DNA of 64,000 nucleotides from Lottia gigantea. Lineage: Eukaryota > Mollusca > Gastropoda > Lottiidae. Position numbers and translations under genes: made by a program. Shown here piece by piece: positions 28,301 to 40,471 of the stretch. The stretch covers positions 248,001 to 312,000 of the forward strand of contig NW_008708034.1 of the NCBI RefSeq assembly GCF_000327385.1. Reading direction: 5' to 3'. Position 1 is the first letter of the stretch. The number at the start of each line of letters is the position of its first letter. The notes beneath the pieces were generated by a model, which had not been told where the DNA came from, did no database searches, and saw only the letters and a program-made list of their open reading frames with translations.

Positions 28301-31300
28301 TTGTAGAAATCAATGGTTTTAAAGCTACTTTTGAAAATGGTAAGTGGTAAAACCTTTATTTATATAGTGTTTCTTTCAACAAAATATAATACTCAAAACT
28401 TATTACAAAGAAAGTTTGAATTCTGTTCATAAATGAAAAGTAAAAGGCTTGCCTCTTGATCCATCTGTTTTTGAAAACCAATCTTTTCATTGTGAAAAAA
28501 TTTCATTCATATTTGTGCGAGAGTTCAGAAATGATTTTGTTGATTGAAAATTTCATTTATTGTCTTGAAACCAATAAGAAACATAGCTGTATAATATTTT
28601 AACTCATCTGTTTGTAGGTGAAGATCCTCTGTTAGATATGGTAGATGCTAGTGATATTAATTCTGTGGGAGGAGTTTTAAAACTTTATTTCCGAGAATTA
28701 CGAGAACCATTATTCCCTCTACATTTATTTGATGAACTTGTTAACTGTTCACGTAAGTCTTCATCATTGATTATAATTTCATATTTGTTCAAATCAAGAA
28801 AAAAAGTCTTGGATATGTGATAACTATTTTTCTAATGTGACTGTTTAATGTACATTTATACAGCCAATTGGATAGATGTATATTAATACAGCAAATTGAA
28901 TAAGCATCTTCATATTATCAAACTATTTCAAACTGTGTCTAATACCTTGACATAAATAGTCACTTTTCTTGTATCACAGAAGTTTGTATATGCTACAATT
29001 TGATTGTTTTGTACACTAGCTACTACAATATGGATCTTATTCTGGTAGGCTTGTTTCATCAATAATTCCTGTAATTTGATGGTGTCTGTGCTTCATTTCA
29101 CAGTACTTATACTGTCAATTGATTGTTTGATTATAAATATGTTGTACTGTATATTTACAGGGGAGGAAGATATAACAGCTCGTGTAGAAAGAATCAAATA
29201 TTTAATTTCAACTTTACCTAGAGCTGTTATAATAGTTATGAGATATCTTTTTGCTCATTTAAATCAGTAAGTTACATAATTATTATTTTTATTTTGAAAT
29301 AAAGTTTGGAAATTTAGTTTGCATTTTATATAAGCAATTTTTTGTAAGGATACCTTATAGGTCCACCTTTATCATGTCTTGGCATTTATCTTTCCTTGGA
29401 TTATCTTCACCCAATTGTAGTTGAATTTACTGGAAATATGTGGAAAGATGACATGCCAACCAAGATTAGAACCCTGGATTATCATTGTTCAATATAATCC
29501 AGCAAGTGGTTATGTAATGATTGCAACACTTCAACTGACTTGGCTACAACACATCATATAAAAACTTTCAAATTTAAATCAATAAGAGCATTTCTTATTA
29601 TACAAGTATTATTATTTCAGTATATCGGAGTATAGTGATGAATCTATGATGGATCCCTATAATCTAGCTATATGCTTTGGACCAACTTTATTACCTATAC
29701 CACCAGATCGTGATCAGGTATCATATCAGAGTAGTGTTAATGAGATCATTAAAACTATTATTATATATCAAGAAGATATCTTCCCTAATGATGGTGGTGA
29801 GGTATATGAGAAGTGTATTGTAGAGGGAAAGTAAGTACAGATAACTCTTGTAGATATTTCTCAGATTGTAAAGATTTTCAGAAATATGTTCATTGTGAAG
29901 CAGTATAGAAATATGACAGTTATATCTTGACTGTCAGGGCTTGTGATTGATCATATTTTAGTTAAAATCTTCAGGGTAAACTGATTACAAATAAGGTTCT
30001 AGGCCGAATTATGACTGATATCCTTCACAAATAACATAAGGTACAAAGGTCATAGGGGTAAAAACTCATTTCATGTATCTATACCGTGTATCTATGTGTA
30101 TTGTAGAGAGAAAGATGATACATTAGATGAAGATGATGAAACATGTTCTACACCTAGTGATGAAGATGGTATGTACTTGTATTATATAATATACTATGAA
30201 CATTTCCTTTAAACTCTTTGATCTTTTGATTTCTGATATCTCTATATTTTATATAATGATAACTGTTATATTATGATTAAAGAACATTATTTTATAGTGA
30301 TAAACATTGTTATCTTGTACTTAAAGGAGTACTACCTCTTAGAATTTAAATTCTCAAACATGGCCATTAATTTCTTTATCTTCACACGTAATGTTCCATA
30401 ACTTCCATTTGTATTTACGAATATAAGTTGTTTATTTTATATTCCAATAAGTAAAACTATATAGATGACCTTTTCATCTTATTTTCTTCAATTCTTTTCC
30501 TATATAGGATCTATTTTCGGTAAGACTCAAGGATACTGTTTCTATTTATTCCTTGCATGTTATATTATTTTGAGTTAATTTTTATTTGCGCCTTTTATCC
30601 AAGTTTTATAATAAACTATATAATTGTGAAGGTTTTATTATATACAGTTAACATAAATGTAATATTAATTTGAAAAAAAATAGAAATTAAAATGAAAACA
30701 ATATTGTTAACGTACTTAAAATTATATTAAATAAAGTTAATTGAAACAACTTTAAAAAGTCAAAATTATATAAATTTTTTCTTTAGTGACAGATACGGAG
30801 GATAGCTCATGATTCCAAATAAAAAGTATATTAGGTTTTTTGGTATTTCCTGGCTTTTAGATTTTGGAATGAAATATTGTGGATAAGTTTGGATTGGATT
30901 TGAGTGAAATTTAAAATTACTGGTTGTGATTTTGTTTAACCTTAGGGGTATAGAAGTAAAATTTTACACTTGGTTAGTTATCTTCTTGGAGACGGAACTT
31001 TTTCCAAGGGTTACTTTAACCATGAAATATTTCTATCTAGTGGGTATGTCTATGAAATGAGAAGGGGCTACAGAATGTTCTTTCCCTATGTATAGTGATG
31101 AAACCAAATTTGATAATGACCCTGTTGAACCTCCAATTTCAAAACAAATCCAATCAAACTTGAAAAATAACATGTTTATAGATGGAGTATATTTTTGTTT
31201 ATTGTTTTCAGAAGCTTCCTACCCTGTTTTCAGTTGCTAAATTTCCTTTTATTTAGTTGGTTTTAAAACTCATAAGAGGATTTATTTCACAAATATCTGA

Positions 31301-33107
31301 AAGTTTCAAATAACATTTTCAAAATGATTAAAAAATTTCATATTTTTGTGAAATATCCCTATGCATGAAATATTAATCCAAATTAATTTAAGATAACATA
31401 GATCATGAATTTGTGGGATGGTTGAAAATTTATAACCTCTTCAATATCCATATTCTAGGATTTAACTTTGAAAATTTTAGGTTAACTATATATGTACAGA
31501 CACATCAGTGTACATCCTATATATGTACAGACACACCAGTGTACATCCTACATATGTACAGACACACCAGTGTACATTATTAGTTAGTACAAACAGTAAT
31601 CCTCAAACTCAGCATAAACTCGCAAAAAAATGCAAGAACATTACCTTAAAATTCTGTCTTTTTAAGGATTTGTACCATTATTTACCCTTCTTTCTTATAA
31701 TTACAGAACCTGATATAATAGAAGCTACAGCATTGTATGATTTTGAGGGAAGAACAGATCGTGAGTTATCGTTTAAGAAAGGTGATATACTGGTTATCTA
31801 TCAACAAGTCTCTAGTGACTGGTGGGAAGGAGCATTTCAAGGAAAAGAAGGATTGATTCCTGATAAATATGTTACTTGGAAACATTCAAGGTAAGATTCA
31901 GTATCATGAAATTTTAGTCTTTAAGACTAGCTGGCCTTCTGCTTTAAATCTTGTATTATCTAGCAGACAACAATCCAACTGAAATATTCTGATGCAATTG
32001 GTAAGGGATAATTTAATTGTTTGATTTAATGTAATTAAAATACTGGTATGAAGTGTATGTTAAAAGCTATCTAGAATTAGTAATGAAATGTTAATTGTTA
32101 AACTCACTATTATGAGGAAGGTAATATATGATAAGGAAGCAGTTGATAATGTTTGGTATCTAAGTATTTATCCCATGTGTATTTTCAGTAGTGAAGAGCA
32201 GAAGAGTTTTAGTTCAGAAGATGATAAGTCTTCAATATCATCCCACGGTGGTCTGGGAAAAGTCACACGTCAGCTGAGTGATGACAGCAGTGTAGGCAAA
32301 CCAGAGAAAACTGTGCTGCCCCCTACAATTGAGGAGGTACGAGAGACTGATATTATAGATACAACCACCCCTTCTCCTCCTCCAACACCACGGAGCAGCA
32401 CACTCGGATCTAAAGTCACCAGCTCTTCAAGTTTAGGTCCGTCATCACCAACAGCAGAGACACCAGAAATAAAGCGGATGACAACATCCACAGATACAAG
32501 TGCTGATGATCTTTCGTTGGATATTGATAATGCTTTAGCTGAAGTTATGGATGGTTTAAAATCCTTGGAAATGCAACAGATATCAGATAAGCGAATGAGT
32601 TTACCAGTGATCAAAACAAAACAGACTCCTAAACATACTCCAGATTTGGTGCTCGATCTCCCGGAGGATTCTAATTCTCCCACCTCGCAGGACAATAGTA
32701 GTGGACCAGACAGTCCAAATACCAGTGCTGCCGAAAATTTTGCAAAAAATGATCAAGGAACTTTGAAAAAAGCTAGCTCAATGCCGAGGAATATGGAACC
32801 TCGTACTCTTGTAACTCATGAAACTTTGAAGGACAATTCACCTCCAACTCTCCCCAAAGTTCCCATCTTTTCTTCTTCCTCGTCAATCAAACGCTCTCCA
32901 CATGTCTTACCAGGAATGAGAGCTAAATCAATGACTTCTGAGGGATCACCTCCTACTGTCCCCCAATTGAAATCAAGTACTTTGCCGCCCCCTGTTGCTG
33001 AGAAACCCAAATTAAAACTAAAACCACAAGTAATGGAAAAACCTCGCATGTCAGAACCACCACGCAAATTTACAGAAGTTTCTGCTCAAGATGGCTCAAA
33101 ACAGTGA
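16365..33107 (+). CDS. srGAP: SLIT-ROBO Rho GTPase-activating protein (srGAP), 17 coding exons
   Basis: Coding exons: 16365-16437, 19629-19812, 21463-21628, 22393-22455, 22907-23062, 24970-25098, 25530-25751, 26184-26285, 26709-26876, 27337-27461, 28098-28339, 28618-28752, 29161-29266, 29621-29830, 30107-30168, 31707-31890, 32189-33107. Every junction is GT-AG and all phases agree. The sum is 3,246 nt, or 1,081 residues, close to vertebrate srGAPs (about 1,050-1,100). Domain order is F-BAR, RhoGAP, SH3, then a Ser/Pro-rich tail, which is diagnostic of this family. Known family role: the inverse F-BAR dimer shapes plasma membrane protrusions, the RhoGAP domain inactivates Rac/Cdc42/Rho, and the SH3 binds the Robo receptor tail and actin regulators. 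I chose the ATG at 16365 because it gives a short N-terminus ending in a segment (IRQQL) that aligns with EIRxQL of vertebrate srGAPs. No stop separates it from the upstream acceptor, so an earlier start in another exon cannot be excluded. Only one srGAP is visible, as expected outside vertebrates. Confidence 0.96.
21671..21790 (+). repeat. Dispersed repeat family R, copy b, srGAP intron 3
   Basis: CGTCAGTGATGCAGGTCAGATG and ACAATAAAGACCTTGTGTG match copy a. It begins about 40 bases after the exon 3 donor. Confidence 0.65.
23101..23290 (+). repeat. Dispersed repeat in srGAP intron 5, related to 60667-61426
   Basis: Shares several blocks with the left part of the element at 60667, including AAATTTAAGCCTTCAAATCC and CATTTGAAAGTTAAAAA. 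Truncated copy without recognisable ends. Confidence 0.65.
24450..24815. repeat. 21-bp minisatellite in srGAP intron 5
   Basis: About 17 units around ATGTGTCAAGTAGAATCCTT, with variants ATGTGCCAAGTA and ATGCATCAAGTA. Ends about 150 bases before exon 6. Confidence 0.9.
26374..26612 (+). mobile_element. tRNA-derived SINE, copy 3, srGAP intron 8
   Basis: TAGCATAGTTAGATAGAGCA (A box), GGGTTCTAATATAGG (B box), CAACCCAGATGTAAATGGG core and GAGGTTTGGTCAAGGACCAG, in the same order as copies 1 and 2. Confidence 0.8.
27704..28040 (+). repeat. Truncated copy of the GTCCGTCCG element, srGAP intron 10
   Basis: Left end TATGCCCACATGAAAT, then the GTCCGTCCG run, the CTAGAAGGCACAATT unit, and ...TTTCATACTGGTAATGGTTACT as at 59,300. 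The GTGGGCGTA right end is missing. It ends about 60 bases before srGAP exon 11. Confidence 0.75.
28098..29830 (+). other. srGAP: srGAP RhoGAP domain (exons 11-14)
   Basis: Residues about 487-690. The arginine finger lies in GIFRVSG (Arg526). The other RhoGAP blocks are present: SVGGVLKLYFRELREPLFP in exon 12, LPRAVIIVMRYLFAHLN in exon 13 and MMDPYNLAICFGPTLLP in exon 14. All key residues expected for GTPase activation are intact, so the enzyme should be active. The start of exon 11 carries a PPSLPPKP proline stretch, as in vertebrate srGAPs. Confidence 0.95.
29345..29555 (-). mobile_element. tRNA-derived SINE, copy 4 (reverse), srGAP intron 13
   Basis: On the - strand: AGCCAAGTCAGTTGAAGTG (A box), GGGTTCTAATCTTGG (B box), GGAAAGATAAATGCCAAGAC (shared with copy 1) and GGTATCCTTACA tail. 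More diverged in the core than copies 1-3; possibly a related subfamily. Confidence 0.7.
30508..30519 (+). other. srGAP: Candidate 12-nt microexon in srGAP
   Basis: Between exons 15 and 16 a strong pyrimidine tract and TATATAG acceptor end at 30507, and a GTAAGA donor starts at 30520. The 12 bases between keep the reading frame and would insert Gly-Ser-Ile-Phe in the acidic linker just before the SH3 domain. This matches the usual microexon pattern: very short, frame-keeping, next to a protein-interaction domain. It is seen only as splice-site sequence; no transcript supports it here. Confidence 0.45.
30787..30823 (+). other. srGAP: Candidate alternative last exon of srGAP without the SH3 domain
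   Basis: A TTTTTTCTTTAG acceptor at 30775-30786 opens a short frame that continues exon 15 in phase, adds about eight residues (VTDTEDSS) and stops with TGA at 30810-30812. AATAAA follows at 30818-30823. An SH3-less protein of about 722 residues would result. The pieces are short and could arise by chance in AT-rich DNA. Confidence 0.25.
31707..31890 (+). other. srGAP: srGAP SH3 domain (exon 16)
   Basis: Residues about 720-775. ALYDF (start of the fold), ELSFKKGD (RT loop), DWWEG (conserved tryptophans that line the peptide groove) and GLIPDKYV (C-terminal 3-10 helix and strand) are all present. The family's SH3 binds proline-rich motifs in Robo and actin regulators. The whole domain is on one exon, so skipping it or ending transcription before it would make a protein without the receptor-binding part. 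Confidence 0.95.
32189..33107 (+). other. srGAP: srGAP C-terminal tail (last coding exon)
   Basis: About 305 residues rich in Ser, Pro and Thr, probably disordered and phosphorylated. Two islands are conserved with vertebrate srGAPs: a helical stretch around DIDNALAEVMDGLKSLEMQQ (vertebrate form IEETMNTALNELRELERQ) and PKHTPDLVLDLPED (vertebrate form APDVVLDTLE). The tail ends in a TGA at 33105-33107. Long antisense open frames in this exon are composition shadows. Confidence 0.9.
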
Positions 33108-34582
33108 TCTTTCTCAAACTCTACACTTTTATCTTACTAAATCTTAGATTACATGGTTTTGAAAGAACTAAGCCATTAGTCTGTTTGCCAAAAGTTAAAA
33201 TGGTTCCAGGTATTAAAGTATGAGTGAGATACAGAGAGAAAATAACATTTTGAATGATAGAATTTAAGAATTTGTAGGTCTCTGAAAATTTGCTGAAAGG
33301 ATTGACAGAGTGTGAAATGATATGAAATTACAAGTGTCATATTTTACATGTGTTTTAGATACCTTGCATTATGACTGTAAAAAATATTATTCAGGAGCAA
33401 AATTCTCATCAAAGTTAAGAAATGTTTAAAGCGAGTAGCAGGTATATAGATGTTTTCCTAGATTAGGTACTAATTTATTTTATTTACATATATTTGTAAT
33501 CCTTTTTCATGATTCATTTTTGCTTCTATGAACTGTGTGCTATTATGAGACACTTTAAGAATTGAATTACTATACAGGTTTTGATTGATTTGTAAGAAAC
33601 TGCATGGATTTGAGTTATGGTCATTTTTGACAAAGTTTCTGAAGCAATCTGGAAGTCTCTCACTTTTCTGTATACTTTCTATCAAAGATGAAGTTGTAAT
33701 TTTTTGGAACTTTTTGGGAAATTCTAAGAATCTTAGATATGTACTAACTGCATTAATTACAGAACGATGTTGAAATATTATTTCTATAATTTCTAGCCTT
33801 GATTTTAGAAGAAAAACAGCATGACAGATTGCTTAGAATTATGTTTTGATGAAAACCAATAAAACAGTATTTTAGCCTCTGCTGTTAAGAATTCAAAGTA
33901 ATGATCTTTAATTGAAATATTATATTATTATTTAAGTTTCCTTTAATATCCAATATGCTATATAGGGTTCATTATAATATATATAAGTTAGTAAAGTAAC
34001 TGTTAACAAAGTAAGGATATAGAAATGAGTATATGTGAGATTGATACATTTCATTTTTATACCATCAAAGCTCAAACCATTCAAAATTCTCATGCAAATT
34101 ATAGTCTTCCGAATAATTCTGCCTTGTCATAGAATATTTTTAAATCTGATTTTCTATATTTGTGCTTCATTTGTATAGAAAAATTGTAGAGTATTTATAT
34201 AACAAAAAGGTACCTCAAATTAAATTTTGCTCTTAATGTCTCAAAAAACTATGGAGCTCAATTTTTTGGGGATTTTGTAAGGAAACCATTAAAATAACAG
34301 TCTTCCTGCTTACATTGAATCAGAATTTTTTAACAGCCAACATGAGGACATTTAGTGCTTTGAAAATGGAACAACCTTCACTCAAACTGGAGGTATGATG
34401 TGCTATTTGATTGTTATTTTAGAATTTGGGAAAGTATTTTGTATGTAGTGGATTCAGCTTATTTTTATTGAAAAGGGGTCAAAGCGTGAAAATATCATGC
34501 ATTCTAATTGTAAAAAGAAAATTGTAAATAAAATTGACCCCTTTTATTCTAATGGTATTGTTTTGAGGACCCAAGAAATAAA
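33108..34582 (+). other. srGAP: srGAP 3' untranslated region with three candidate poly(A) signals
   Basis: Noncoding AT-rich DNA after the srGAP stop. AATAAA hexamers on the + strand lie at 33858-33863, 34527-34532 and 34577-34582. Which are used cannot be told from sequence. No other gene is visible before the minisatellite that begins near 35,020. Confidence 0.5.
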
Positions 34583-35019
34583 CTTTAAGTTAAGAAAATC
34601 AGGAAGTGTATTTCAACCTGTTTCTCTTGCTATTGTTGTTCTACAATTTTAAAAAAAGTACCATAATTTTAGAAATCTTGAATTAAACTGGTTTCAGTAT
34701 CCAGGTTTAAGATTTCAAAATATTGGAACCTTGGGCTGGTAGACTAAGTTACTGAGTGTGGCTGAGTCGTTAATAGATCTGATCTAATTAATAAGATTAA
34801 TTAATTATGTATTTTATTTGTACAGTCTTCATTTTAATCTCTTATTTTATATAACTTTAAAAAATAATAATAAAATATGATTAAATGAAATTTGTATTTT
34901 TTTTCATTCCTACAACTGAATAATTCTGTCTTTCTTTAAGTCACACAAATGCTATAACTATGGTCTAAATTCATGGCTGATGTAGGTAATCACTGCCAAA
35001 TAGATTCATATGTTTACAT

Positions 35020-38000
35020 CTTCAGATTCATGTGTTTAGTCCATCAAGGATTATTCATTCATGTATTCACATACTCACAAGATTATACATCCATGTGTTT
35101 ACAGTCTTGCATGATTATACATTCATGTGTTTAGTCCATCAATGATTATTCATTCATGTATTCACATCCTCACAAGATTATACATTCATGTGTTTACATT
35201 CTTGCATGATTATACATCCATGTGTTTACATTCTTGCATGATTATACATTCATGTGTTTAGTCCATCCATGATTATTCATTCATGTATTCACATCCTCAC
35301 ATGATTATACATCCATGTGTTTACATTCTCACATTATTATACATTCATGTGTTTACATTCTCACATTATTATACATTCATGTGTTTAGTCCCTCAGTGAT
35401 TATTCATTCATGTATTCACATCCACACAAGATTATACATCCATGTGTTTACATTCTCACATAATTATACAATATACATCCATGTGTTTACATTCTCACAT
35501 GATCATACATCCATGTGTTTACATTCTCACATGATTATACATCCATGTGTTTACATTCTCACATTATTATACATCCATGTGTTTACATTCTCACATTATT
35601 ATACATTCATGTGTTTACTACATCAATGATTATTCATTCATGTATTCACATCCTCACAAGATTATACATCCATGTGTTAACATTCTCACATTATTATACA
35701 TCCATGTGTTTACATTCTCACATTATTATACATTCATGTGTTTACTACATCAATGATTATTCATTCATGTATTCACATCCTCACAAGATTATACATCCAT
35801 GTGTTTACATTCACACATGATTATACATCCATGTGTTAATATTCTCACATTATTATACATTCATGTGTTTAGTCCATCAATGATTATTCATTCATGTATT
35901 CACATCCTCACAAGATTATACATCCATGTGTTTACATTCTTGCATGATTATACATCCATGTGTTAACATTCTCACATTATTATACATTCATGTGTTTACA
36001 TTCTCACATTATTATACATTCATGTGTTTACATTCTCACATGATTATACGTCCATATGTTTACATTCTCACATTATTATACTTTCATGTGTTTAGTCCAT
36101 CAATGATTTTTCATTCATGTATTCACATCCTCACAAGATTATACATTTATGTGTTTACATTCTTGCATGATTATACATCCATGTATTAACATTCTCACAT
36201 TATTATACATTCATGTGTTTACATTCTCACATGATTATACATCCATGTGTTTACATTCTCACATTATTATACATTCATGTGTTTAGTCCATCAATGATTA
36301 TTCATTCATGTATTCACATCCTCACAAGATTATACATCAATGTTTTTACATCCTTGCATGATTATACATCCATGCGTTAACATTCTCACATGATTATTCA
36401 TTCATGTATTCACATTCTCACAAGATTATACATCAATGTTTTTACATCCTTGCATGATTATACATCCATGTGTTAACATTCTCACATGATTATTCATTCA
36501 TGTATTCACATTCTCACAAGATTATACATTAATGTGTTTACATTCTTCATGATTATACATCCATGTGTTTACATTCTCACATTATTATACATTCATGTGT
36601 TTAGTCCCTCAATGATTATTCATTCATGTATTCACATCCTCACAAGATTATACATTTATGTGTTTACATTCTCACATGATTATACATCCTTGTGTTTACA
36701 TTCTCACATTATTATACATTCATGTGTTTAGTCCCTCAATGATTATTCATTCACGTATTCACATCCTCACAATATTATACATTTATGTGTTCACATTCTC
36801 ACATGATTATACATCCATGTGCTTCCATTCTCACATTATTATACATTCATGTGTTTAGTCCCTCAATGATTATTCATTCATGTATTCACATCCTCACAAG
36901 ATTATACATTTATGTGTTTACATTCTCACATGATTATACATTCTGTGTTTACATTCTCACATTATCATACATTCATGTGTTTAGTCCATCAATGACTATT
37001 CATTCATGTATTCACATCCTCACAAGATTATACATTTATGTGTTTACATTCTTGCATGATTATACATCCATGTAACATTCTCACATTATTATACATTCAT
37101 TTGTTTACATTCTCACGTGATTATACATTCATGTGTTTACATTCTCACATTATAATACATTTATGTGTTTAAATTCTCACATGATTATTCGTCCATGTGT
37201 TTACATTCTCACATTATTATACATTCATGTGTTTAGTCCCTCAATAATTATTCATTCATATGTATACACCCTTAATGATTTTATATTTTAGATGATTATC
37301 CATTGATTTGTTTAGTCCCTCAGATTGTTATACATACTTGTGTTTACTCACTTATATCTTGATAGATGCAAATGTTTACACACACATATCTTGATATATT
37401 CATACATGTATATATATTGTTTATACAGTTATGTGTTTAAACTCAATGACCTCACCTCCTATATATGCCGTTTATTTTCAAAATTATTATGAATTCATGA
37501 GTTTAGTCCCTTGAATGATTATACTTTCTACAATGATTTTTCATCCCCACATGATGATACATCAATGTGTTTACATTCTTTGACGATTATATGTATGTGT
37601 GTACATCCTCACATGTTTTCATTTATGTGTGTACATTCCAAGATAATTATAAGTTCATGTGTTTACATTCAAATGTGATCATACAGTATGTATTTGTGTG
37701 TTTCTTTTCTCACATGATTATACATTAATATGTTTACATTCCCACATGATTATATATGTACATTCATGATTACATTCTCACATGATTAAACATTGAGGTG
37801 TTTATTTTCACAGATGGCTATACAACTGTGTGTTTAGACCCTGAAATGATTGTACATTCATGTGTTTAGTCACTCAAATGATTATACATTCATGTTTTTA
37901 GTCCCTCAAATGATTATACATTCGTGTGTTTATATTCTCACATGATTATACATCTGTGGATGATAATACATTCATGTTTGTGTTAGTCCCTAAAATGGTT

Positions 38001-38110
38001 ATACATGCATGAGTTTAGTCCCTCAAATGATCATAAATTGATTTGTTTACATTCTCACATGATTATACATCCATGTGTTTAGTCACTTGGATAATTATAC
38101 ATTCATGTTT
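35020..38110. repeat. 3-kb minisatellite of a 32-bp unit with higher-order structure
   Basis: Units alternate ATACATTCATGTGTTTACA, TTCTCACATTATT and a variant containing TTTAGTCCATCAATGATTATTC. Variants recur in fixed order, making higher-order blocks of several units. 35,020-37,250 is dense; 37,250-38,110 is degenerate. Three 32-bp units make 96 bp, so open frames of 60-100 codons appear; they are not genes. It separates the 3' ends of srGAP and gene A. Confidence 0.95.
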
Positions 38111-39929
38111 CAGAGGTAGTCAGTAAAAATAAAATAAAAATACCAGATCATGGTTTATTTACAAAATATTCTTACAATCAAAACAAAAATAGAATATAAT
38201 TGTCTAATGTCAAATTTATACAAATTAAGAAATGACTAAATTAATGAGTTTCCACAAACTACCTATCATCAAAACTCTGGAAACATAAACTAGTTAGTGT
38301 ATGTTATCCTCTGATTAAGTAAGTAGATAAAATACTCTGTGGAAAGTTTTTAATTTGTCTAATTTTGTAACATGTTTACAGAAGGTATATCTAGACCAAA
38401 TTCTATTATTTCTTCTTTCTAGCTTTCCTTAACTTTTTTGGTCAACATTCATTCAAGAGACAAGATTTGTAATAACAATGAAGTAACATTAAGACAAAGG
38501 TATATTGTTATAACTTTATTATAACACAAAGTCCCATGTTTTCTCTGGATCAATTTTCAACATTTCATAACTGACTAAAAAAAACTCTGTTCTACTCAAT
38601 TACAGAACGCTTGAAATTACCTTTCAAAAAACTAGATCAACATCCCATTTTCAAAGATAAGTCATAATTTGCAATATATATATAATAAATTTGGAAAGTG
38701 CTTGGTTAAATATGATAAAATTCATAAGCAATGATAATTATTTCAATACAACATATGAGGGAATGATGATGATGGCAATATTGCATTAATGTTAATATAT
38801 AGGAAAAGAGTTTTTATTTGCTTTTTTTTTGTGCTGCTAAAAATCTCACTGTCTGCTAACAGCAGATATACTTTAATTATTGAATGAAAAAACTGTACTA
38901 AGATGAAGGTGGGTAAGCTATATGAAATTTGCAAAAACCAATGAGAATTGACAAGGTGATCAGATGTCTAGAAGTGAGGACACCATTTCTAGCTAGCCTT
39001 CCACATTGATAACTATTCATAATGTATTCAAAACCAAGAATAAAGATTTTTCTGTTAGATTCTGAAGTGAAGAAGGACATAGACAATGATATTATAATGA
39101 GGCACTAAATGATGAAATGGGTGGAATTTTTACAATAAAATACATCTATATACATGATGATATTATATACACAGTTAAATAAAATTCAAGTTATATTGCC
39201 CTGGAAAATTGAGTCAAGAGGCTTCTGGATACCTGGCAAAAGGGGCAAAATAATGCTCATAATTTGGCAAACCTGCAAATTTCGGTTTGTCACAATGATA
39301 TAATATGTAAGAAAAAATTACAGAAGTTAATTAAGAATGAAGTAGCTCGGAGATAAAGAGTTAAAATTCAGGGCAATATAAACTGAGAATTATTTGTAAC
39401 CTTACAAATAAGTGAGCAATATTTACATATAAGTACAGAAGGTAAAATGACCATTATCGTAAAATAATTGTAATAAATTAATTTCTAATCTACCCATTTA
39501 CAAAATATTCAAATGTAAATTTTAGGATAAAATTAATCAAGATCTTATGAAATGTACTTAATTTATGTCCAAATATTTCTAAAAGATACAGATATTTATG
39601 TATGGGGAAAGCAACGTTTAAAATCTTCAACTAAAAATGCTTATTTGCACGAGATAAGCAACCAATAAAATATGTCTGATTAAAAATTAGAATTATTTCA
39701 ATACATTACTAAGGAATTTAAGAGCCAATTAAAATTTTCACATGTTTAAAAGCACATCAAAGTTTCGTACTAAACATAGGTAGTTTTACATCAAAAATAG
39801 GTAAACTTTTCAGTAAATGAAAAAACCAAATTACAATTCAATTTATCTACACTTTATACAGAGTTTATTAATACCAATATGGTAAATGTATTTTGACAAT
39901 TTGTTCAAGTACTATCACAACTTTAAACT
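38111..39929. other. AT-rich spacer between srGAP and gene A
   Basis: No open frame with coding character, RNA gene or clear repeat. Probably intergenic; the last part nearest 40.4 kb may be gene A 3' UTR. Confidence 0.6.
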
Positions 39930-40265
39930 ATTGTACTTTGAAATTTGTAATTTCAATTTTGAAAATGCACAGTTTAATTCATATTCAAAAAATGTACATA
40001 TATAAAAAATGTAGTTTTCATATATAAAAAATGTAGTTTTCATATATAAAAAATGTACCGTTTTCATAATCAAAAGAACAACTAAATATACATGAACAAC
40101 TTTCAATTTAGAAAATGTACAACTTCCAATATTGAAATTGTAGAAACATTTTAGAATGCACAGATTTCTTTTTTGTGAAAGAACATCTTTCAATTTTGAA
40201 AATATACAACTTTTAATTATGAAAAAATACAATGTTTGAATTTCGAAAATGTACAACTTTAAAAT
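39930..40265. repeat. Short AT-rich tandem repeats
   Basis: Three 22-bp units containing GTAGTTTTCATATATAAAAA at 40010-40065, inside a wider irregular array with AAATGTACAAC and CAATTTTGAAAAT every 25-35 bases. Gene A 3' flank. Confidence 0.65.
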
Positions 40266-40465
40266 TTGAAATGGTAGGTTTCTTAGTTAAGTATATTGGA
40301 AGAAACGTTACTTATCACAATGATATTAAGATAAGGAAGTTCTATTGGGTGGGTTTATCACAGGGTAACTAACTTGTTACCAATATAAATAGAAAATATC
40401 TTCAAACATTTAGTGCATTCATGCACGTACCAGGACATTTAAAACACACCAATAGTATACTGTAC

Positions 40466-40471
40466 TTTATT
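40466..40471 (-). terminator. Candidate poly(A) signal of gene A
   Basis: TTTATT on the + strand reads AATAAA on the gene strand, 334 bases past the gene A stop. It is the first perfect hexamer I find after the stop. Confidence 0.4.

Noticed and set aside
32270-33067. Antisense open frames over the last srGAP exon
   Set aside because: Shadows of the Ser/Pro-rich sense frame, without independent coding signs.
35315-37075. Several overlapping open frames of 60-100 codons, + strand
   Set aside because: They are the 32-bp minisatellite read in frame (three units make 96 bp); the repetitive His/Ile/Tyr peptide is an artefact.
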